Below, piece after piece: positions 58,436-63,022 of a stretch of DNA of 63,022 nucleotides; the first letter of the stretch is position 1; each line of letters opens with the position of its first letter. The stretch covers positions 1 through 63,022 of the forward strand of contig CAJTWQ010000004.1 of the NCBI GenBank assembly GCA_910579835.1, written 5' to 3'. The stretch is from an uncultured Ruminococcus sp. GTDB lineage: Bacteria; Bacillota; Clostridia; Oscillospirales; Ruminococcaceae. The position numbers were made by a program, and so were the translations under genes. Below the pieces are notes generated by a model, which did not search any database, had not been told where the DNA came from, and worked only from the letters and a program-made list of their open reading frames with translations.

Positions 58436-59302
58436 ATGAAAAGAATATCAAACAGCGATAAATCACAGGTGCTTATTGACGCACTGCCGTATATACAGAA
58501 GTACAGCAATAAGATACTTGTAATAAAATACGGCGGAAACGCCATGACCAACAATGAACTGAAAGACGCCGTTATGACGGATATTGTGCTGCTTTCGCAG
58601 ATCGGCGTGAAAGTTGTTCTGGTACACGGAGGCGGCCCGGAAATCAACGATATGCTTAAAAGGCTGGGAATCGAAAGCCGATTTGTAAACGGTCTCCGCT
58701 ATACGGACGAGGAGACAATAAACGTTGTGAAAATGGTGCTGGCAGGAAAGGTAAACAAGGAGCTTGTTCAGCTTCTGGCACAGCATAAGGGAAGCGCAGT
58801 GGGACTTTGCGGAATTGACGGAGAGATGCTCACCGCAAAGAAAATGACAACAGATGACGGTCAGGATTTGGGCTTTGTCGGAGAAATTACAGGTGTGAAC
58901 ACCAAGCCGATACTGGACGCCCTGGCAAACGGGAACGTACCTGTTATTGCAACAGTTGCAACCGACAGCGAGGGAAATACATATAATGTAAACGCCGATA
59001 CTGCCGCCGCACGGATAGCCGCTGAGCTTGGTGCGGAAAATCTGATTCTCATGACTGATATTGCCGGACTGCTTCGGGATAAAGACGATCCCTCTACTCT
59101 TATTCCGGAGGTAAACGTCAGCGAGGTTCCATTCCTTAAGCGGCAGGGAATAATTTCAGGCGGTATGATCCCAAAGATTGACTGCTGTGTGGAAGCTGTC
59201 AGACGAGGCGTAAATAAAACCGTTATTATTGACGGAAGAGTGCCTCACTCCATTCTGATAGAAATACTCTCCAATGAGGGGATAGGCACACAGTTTGTTT
59301 AA
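58436..59302 (+). CDS. argB: Acetylglutamate kinase
   Basis: ArgB phosphorylates N-acetylglutamate. The 288-residue amino-acid-kinase fold protein has VIKYGGNAM, VLVHGGGPEINDML, GLCGIDGEMLTA and GGMIPKIDCCVEAVRRGVNK. The N-terminal helix SQVLIDALPYIQKY in front of the first strand is characteristic of arginine-inhibited, hexameric forms. The pathway may therefore be feedback-controlled here, as expected in organisms with acetyl recycling by ArgJ. It lies 18 bases after argJ. Confidence 0.96.
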   Translation: MKRISNSDKSQVLIDALPYIQKYSNKILVIKYGGNAMTNNELKDAVMTDIVLLSQIGVKVVLVHGGGPEINDMLKRLGIESRFVNGLRYTDEETINVVKMVLAGKVNKELVQLLAQHKGSAVGLCGIDGEMLTAKKMTTDDGQDLGFVGEITGVNTKPILDALANGNVPVIATVATDSEGNTYNVNADTAAARIAAELGAENLILMTDIAGLLRDKDDPSTLIPEVNVSEVPFLKRQGIISGGMIPKIDCCVEAVRRGVNKTVIIDGRVPHSILIEILSNEGIGTQFV

Positions 59303-59517
59303 AAATTTGTACAAATATGGATTTTGGCGGTACGGTATTTGATAATTAACAAAATGTAAAGTATAAGAATTATTTTACCAATAAAGAAAAAGTTTACGTT
59401 ATTCCGGCTGTATCGTATTGATTTTATAAGCGGATAAGAGTTATAATTATAATATATAGATGCAGGAGACGGTAAAGCGGAGTTTTGAAATGTCTTTGTC
59501 CCGAAGGAGGAAAACAA
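59303..59517. other. Gap argB-argD
   Basis: A 215-base gene-free stretch. TTGATT (59418-59423) and TATAAT (59442-59447) are 18 bases apart, a weak promoter for argD. No ARG box or terminator with a clear stem was found. Confidence 0.4.
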
Positions 59518-60702
59518 ATGGAAATCAGCGAAAAAACAATTAATAAATTTAACAATTATGTGGTACAGTCTTACGGACGATACCCCCTTGCGATGAAATC
59601 GGGAAAAGGCAGGCAGTGTGTTGACGAAAACGACAGGGAATATATTGACTTTGGCAGCGGTATAGGCTGCAACTGTCTCGGATTCTGCGACGAACAGTGG
59701 GCGGACGCTGTCTGTGCTCAGGTGCGGACGCTCCAGCATAACAGCAACTACTACTACACGGAAATTCAGGCGAAATTTGCGGAAAAGCTCTGCAAATTCA
59801 CAGGATACGAGGGTGTTTTTTTTGGAAACAGCGGTGCGGAGGCTAATGAATGCGCGATCAAAGCCGCAAGGAAATACAGTTTCGACAAGTACGGCAGGGG
59901 ACGGCATAATATAATTACTCTGGTGAATTCCTTTCACGGAAGAACTATGGCTACTCTGTCCGCTACGGGACAGGATGTGTTCCATAATTATTTTTTCCCG
60001 TTCTTAGAGGGATTTATTAACGCTGAAGCAAACAATATTGCTGATCTTGAAGCAAAGCTGGACGATACCGTCTGTGCCGTAATGCTTGAATACGTTCAGG
60101 GAGAGGGCGGCGTAAATGCTCTTAGTCAGGAGTTTACAGACGCAGTTTTCAGGATGTGCGCCGAAAGGGATATTCTGGTGATTGCCGATGAGGTTCAGAC
60201 CGGAGTGGGACGTACGGGAAAGCTTCTTGCCGGAGAGTGGTACGGTAAAAAAGCCGATATTACAACGCTTGCCAAAGGCATTGCCGGCGGAATTCCCATG
60301 GGCGCCTGTCTTTTTAATGAAAAAACAAAGGGCGTGCTTACAGCGGGGACTCACGGTTCCACATTCGGTGGAAATCCGATCGCCTGCGCCGGCGGAATTG
60401 CGGTTCTTGACAGGGTTATGAGCGAAGGATTCCTCAGTGAAGTAAATGATAAAGCGTCTTATATAAGATCGGCGCTTGAAGCGTGCGGCGCAGTTGAAAG
60501 CACAAGCGGTCTCGGACTTATGATCGGCATAACGCTTGCGGACGGTTCAAAAAATGCGTCTGACGCTGCGAAAAAGGCGTTTGACAAAGGGCTTCTGGTG
60601 CTTACGGCAAAGGACAAAATAAGACTTCTGCCGCCGCTTAACATTACATATGATGAAATAGACGAAGGAATAAAAATACTGAAAGATATATTGGAGGAAT
60701 GA
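59518..60702 (+). CDS. argD: Acetylornithine aminotransferase
   Basis: A class III PLP aminotransferase making N-acetylornithine from the semialdehyde and glutamate. The 394-residue protein has YIDFGSGIGCNCLGFCDEQW, FFGNSGAEANECAIKAARKY, FHGRTMATLSATGQ, IADEVQTGVGRTGKLLAGEW and the PLP lysine in TTLAKGIAGGIPMGACL. The ATG follows gaaggagg; an upstream in-frame ATG has no ribosome site. Its C-terminus overlaps nothing, but the next gene starts 4 bases after the stop. Confidence 0.95.
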   Translation: MEISEKTINKFNNYVVQSYGRYPLAMKSGKGRQCVDENDREYIDFGSGIGCNCLGFCDEQWADAVCAQVRTLQHNSNYYYTEIQAKFAEKLCKFTGYEGVFFGNSGAEANECAIKAARKYSFDKYGRGRHNIITLVNSFHGRTMATLSATGQDVFHNYFFPFLEGFINAEANNIADLEAKLDDTVCAVMLEYVQGEGGVNALSQEFTDAVFRMCAERDILVIADEVQTGVGRTGKLLAGEWYGKKADITTLAKGIAGGIPMGACLFNEKTKGVLTAGTHGSTFGGNPIACAGGIAVLDRVMSEGFLSEVNDKASYIRSALEACGAVESTSGLGLMIGITLADGSKNASDAAKKAFDKGLLVLTAKDKIRLLPPLNITYDEIDEGIKILKDILEE

Positions 60703-60705
60703 TTT

Positions 60706-61170
60706 ATGGAATTGACAATAGCAGAAAAAGGCAGTAAGTACGTTGTGGAGGACAAAAAATCAAGACTTCTGTATACAGTTAAGAAAAAGGGTTTTGCTCA
60801 GAGATATATTCTCCTGGACGCAAGCAGCTATAACCTATATACGCTGCTTCAGGATGGTGATTCAAGAAAGCCGGGGTTTTCTGTTATCCTCAATGACGAT
60901 CTGTTTCTTAAAATGGAATGTAAGTCTCTGTTTCTCGATCCGACTATTACAGCGGAGGGAAAGGATATGCGCTTTGTCATTGCAAGCAAGGACAGAAAAA
61001 ATTTTGAAATAATCCTTAACGATATAAAGGTGGGCAGGATCAATACAAAGTTTGGGGTATCTGGAAGTCTCCAATATGATCTTGAAATAGAGAATACGGC
61101 GTTTGACGACTATATTCCGTTATTTGCAGTGGCTATCGACAAGGCTTTCGGTGAAATGAACCGAAGCTGA
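60706..61170 (+). CDS. LURP-one/tubby-like small protein of unknown function
   Basis: 154 residues, soluble and beta-rich. Pairs of strands such as YVVEDKKSRLLYTVKKKGF, RYILLDASSYNLYTLLQD and FEIILNDIKVGRINTKFG, ending in a helix (YIPLFAVAIDKAFGEM), fit the LURP-one/tubby barrel that often binds phosphoinositides or membranes. The family match is tentative. It lies four bases after argD and before argF, so it is carried on the arg transcript. A role in the pathway is not evident. Confidence 0.55.
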   Translation: MELTIAEKGSKYVVEDKKSRLLYTVKKKGFAQRYILLDASSYNLYTLLQDGDSRKPGFSVILNDDLFLKMECKSLFLDPTITAEGKDMRFVIASKDRKNFEIILNDIKVGRINTKFGVSGSLQYDLEIENTAFDDYIPLFAVAIDKAFGEMNRS

Positions 61171-61246
61171 AATATATGAACTTGCCTTAATAAGGTATGC
61201 GTATTTTTTCGGTATTTATTATAATTTTTTGAAAGGACAGATATAT

Positions 61247-62158
61247 ATGAAGCATTTGCTTAAAATGCTCGATCTGAGCGGCGGGGAGATCATTGATATT
61301 CTTAATCTGGCAGATCAGCTTAAATATGAATTGAAGCACGGCATTCCCCATTCACATCTTCTTAAAGGCAAGACATTGGGAATGATTTTTCAGAAAGCGT
61401 CTACACGGACAAGGGTTTCTTTTGAAACGGGTATGTATCAGCTTGGAGGGTATCCGCTGTTTCTTTCCTCAAACGATCTTCAGATCGGACGCGGAGAGCC
61501 TGTTCAGGATACGGCAAGGGTACTTTCGCGTTATCTGGACGGAATAATGATCCGTACATTTGAGCAGAAAGAGGTTGAGGCTCTGGCACAGTACGGGAAT
61601 ATTCCGATTATTAACGGTCTGACAGACTTCTGCCATCCGTGCCAGGTGCTGGCTGATCTTATGACTATCCGTGAGTTCAAAGGCAGTTTTGACGGTCTGA
61701 AAATGTGCTTTATCGGTGACGGAAACAACATGGCAAACTCACTGATCGTTGGCTGTCTCAAAGTGGGAATGTCTGTTTCGATTGCCTGTCCCGACGATTA
61801 TCAGCCGCCGAAGGAGATACTTGATTTTGCAGTTCAGTACGGCGATAAGTTTGAAATGACAAATTCGCCTATGGAAGCGGCAAAGGGTGCAGATGTACTT
61901 ATTACTGATGTCTGGGCGTCTATGGGACAGGAGGGCGAAGCCGAAAAGCGGAAGCAGGCTTTTGCCGGATACCAGATAAATGACGAACTTATGGCGCGGG
62001 CCAAATCGGATGCAATGGTTCTCCACTGTCTGCCGGCGCACCGTGAGGAGGAGATCACTGAAAAGGTGTTTGAGTCTCACGCAGACGAGATATTTGAGGA
62101 AGCGGAGAATCGTCTCCACGCTCAGAAAGCAGTAATGGTCAAGCTTATGGCTGATTGA
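61247..62158 (+). CDS. argF: Ornithine carbamoyltransferase
   Basis: ArgF makes citrulline from ornithine and carbamoyl phosphate. The 303-residue protein has the carbamoyl-phosphate loop FQKASTRTRVSFE, a middle region FCHPCQVLADLMTI, DVWASMGQEGEAEKR and the diagnostic ornithine-binding HCLPAHREEEI. It starts ATG nine bases after an aaagga site; an upstream in-frame TTG overlaps that site. It uses the product of carB at the other end of the window. A terminator follows. The argG-argF order without argA or argE matches a cyclic pathway. Confidence 0.95.
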   Translation: MKHLLKMLDLSGGEIIDILNLADQLKYELKHGIPHSHLLKGKTLGMIFQKASTRTRVSFETGMYQLGGYPLFLSSNDLQIGRGEPVQDTARVLSRYLDGIMIRTFEQKEVEALAQYGNIPIINGLTDFCHPCQVLADLMTIREFKGSFDGLKMCFIGDGNNMANSLIVGCLKVGMSVSIACPDDYQPPKEILDFAVQYGDKFEMTNSPMEAAKGADVLITDVWASMGQEGEAEKRKQAFAGYQINDELMARAKSDAMVLHCLPAHREEEITEKVFESHADEIFEEAENRLHAQKAVMVKLMAD

Positions 62159-62170
62159 TTCAAGTTAAAT

Positions 62171-62201
62171 AAAGGGGGACGGTTCAAGCTGTCCCCTTTT
62201 T
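62171..62201 (+). terminator. argF terminator
   Basis: GGGGAC pairs with GTCCCC around a 10-base loop, with further A/T pairing outside and a T-run. The ribosome site of the next gene begins directly afterwards. Confidence 0.8.
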
Positions 62202-62215
62202 ATAAGGAGGAAGCG

Positions 62216-62599
62216 ATGAAAAATCTGATATGGGGAATAATCGGTATTATTATAGCTTTGATCGCGTTGATTTATATGATAAAGCTTATTGCCCTAAAAA
62301 AGAAAGGAAAGCTTGTTCTGGCAGAGGTAGTGGAAATTCGTGAGAAGAAGAACCGGAAAGGTGTCACGGTATCTTACATACACAGGATGAAATTTGAGGA
62401 TGGGGGGAAGGTATACGAAAAGGATGACAGAGCGGCTTTTAATCAGCCTTTTTCTCAGGGAGAAAAAAAACTTATTAGGTTTGACGGAAAAGATCCCTCG
62501 AAATTTGAGTATGATGACGAGATCAAAAAGAATATAATAATCGCTGGGGTTCTGGCAGCCGTTGCAATTGTATTTTCAGTCAGATGGCTGATGATGTGA
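62216..62599 (+). CDS. DUF3592-like membrane protein
   Basis: 127 residues with an N-terminal helix (about 4-27), then a soluble beta domain (VLAEVVEIREKKNRKGVTVS, YIHRMKFEDGGKVYEKDD, GEKKLIRFDGKDPSKFEYDD) and a C-terminal helix (about 107-124). That order (helix, small barrel with an RFDGKDPSKFE-like loop, helix) is typical of DUF3592, of unknown function. A taaggagga site precedes the ATG. Confidence 0.7.
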   Translation: MKNLIWGIIGIIIALIALIYMIKLIALKKKGKLVLAEVVEIREKKNRKGVTVSYIHRMKFEDGGKVYEKDDRAAFNQPFSQGEKKLIRFDGKDPSKFEYDDEIKKNIIIAGVLAAVAIVFSVRWLMM

Positions 62600-62613
62600 T
62601 TAAGAGGTGGAAT

Positions 62614-62880
62614 ATGAGAAAAATATTGATGGTAATACTAGCTGGTGCAATGTTTTTGACTCTGCTTGCGGGATGTGACGGCGAAGAAAAAGGAAGTTCA
62701 TCCGCTCAGGGAGAAACACAGGGAGATTCGGTGGATAGTTTCGCAGAACAAAAGCTGTCGAAATTTAAGCAAAGAACACTTCCGCATATGGAGACAATTC
62801 CTAAAACAGAGCCTTTTACTACCATGAGCAGGGAAGAGTTTTTTGATAAATTAGAGATTAAAGAACCTTCGGTAGGGTAG
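62614..62880 (+). CDS. Putative small lipoprotein
   Basis: 88 residues with a lipoprotein signal ending in the lipobox LLAGC (Cys at about 18). A Ser/Gly/Gln-rich linker follows and then a charged C-terminus (TTMSREEFFDKLEIKEPSVG). The start was taken at MRKILMVILAGAMFL, after agaggtgga; the longer in-frame ORF starts inside the previous gene. No domain recognised. It is the last gene in the window. Confidence 0.65.
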   Translation: MRKILMVILAGAMFLTLLAGCDGEEKGSSSAQGETQGDSVDSFAEQKLSKFKQRTLPHMETIPKTEPFTTMSREEFFDKLEIKEPSVG

Positions 62881-62973
62881 GACAGGCAATAATATGAAAA
62901 GTAATGGTAACATGTTGTTGATCAAAAGTGCATTTTAAACAAAAAATTCCAAAAACAAACGCTAATATTTTAC

Positions 62974-63002
62974 TTGACAAAAAGAGAGAGAGGTGGTATA
63001 AT
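62974..63002 (+). promoter_or_regulatory. Consensus promoter at the window edge
   Basis: TTGACA and TATAAT, both perfect, are separated by 17 bases. It is followed by only 20 bases of sequence. Its target lies outside the window; stable RNA or a highly expressed gene is likely. Confidence 0.8.
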
Positions 63003-63022
63003 AAACAAGTCGCCTCGGGAGA

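Noticed and set aside
1..63022. tRNA, rRNA, rnpB, SRP RNA, riboswitch or T-box
   Set aside because: I looked for T-loop strings and long conserved structures in the gaps and saw none. No computational search could be run, so absence is not proven.

Overview
The window is a low-GC Firmicute chromosome segment around a replication origin. Several signs point to a spore-forming, anaerobic, Ruminococcus-like member of the Clostridia. The order rnpA-rpmH-dnaA-dnaN-yaaA-recF-remB-gyrB-gyrA is the Firmicute origin order. Sporulation and germination genes are present (gpr, spoVAD, spoVAE, a ytaF-like gene, a SleB-like hydrolase). HydF and a flavodiiron protein fit an anaerobe, and a small secreted dockerin protein fits a cellulosome or amylosome bearing Ruminococcus. 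The species cannot be named from sequence alone.

Layout. From 144 to 11575 there is carB, two small XRE regulators, two zinc-ribbon membrane proteins, a free-standing Spo0A C-domain-like protein, rpsT, gpr, a SleB-like hydrolase, a ytaF-like membrane protein and a metallophosphoesterase. From 11585 to 21513 the minus strand carries gyrA, a YcxB-like gene, gyrB, remB, recF, yaaA, dnaN and dnaA. Both flanks of dnaA (19561-20142 and 21514-22256) are non-coding and hold variant DnaA boxes. From 22257 to 33703 the plus strand carries rpmH, rnpA, yidD, yidC, jag, mnmE, mnmG, rsmG, noc, soj, parB and serS. Seven parS-like sites lie between 26.8 and 43.4 kb. Transcription points away from dnaA on both sides, as expected for bidirectional replication starting there.

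From 33.7 to 38 kb lie a minus-strand redox operon (flavodiiron protein, FTR-like protein, thioredoxin), a 36-residue DUF3789-like microprotein, rnhA and the nifS-nifU pair. A 253-bp composite inverted-repeat element then separates nifU from two BspA-type leucine-rich-repeat surface proteins. Next come spoVAD-spoVAE, a Ca2+ P-type ATPase, an orphan MazF, the dockerin protein, hydF and an L-lactate/malate dehydrogenase.

From 50.4 to 62.2 kb there is a nearly complete arginine pathway in the order argG, argH, argC, argJ, argB, argD, argF. ArgJ recycles the acetyl group, and no argA or argE is seen. A perfect ARG box sits beside the argG promoter. The cluster is interrupted by accessory genes. 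Between argG and argH are a nonsense-interrupted membrane gene and its deleted paralogue, a GNAT acetyltransferase, an unknown protein, and a 5' fragment duplicate of argH followed by a DUF3788 gene. A CdiI-like immunity gene overlaps argJ. The window ends with a consensus promoter whose target lies outside.

The observations most worth a second look are the TTTTCAACA array on both sides of dnaA (one copy inside the dnaA promoter), the two classes of parS site beside paired ParB and Noc genes, the composite element after nifU, the argH partial duplication, and the nested dyad at 9742-9860. No tRNA, rRNA, CRISPR array, IS element or prophage was recognised.
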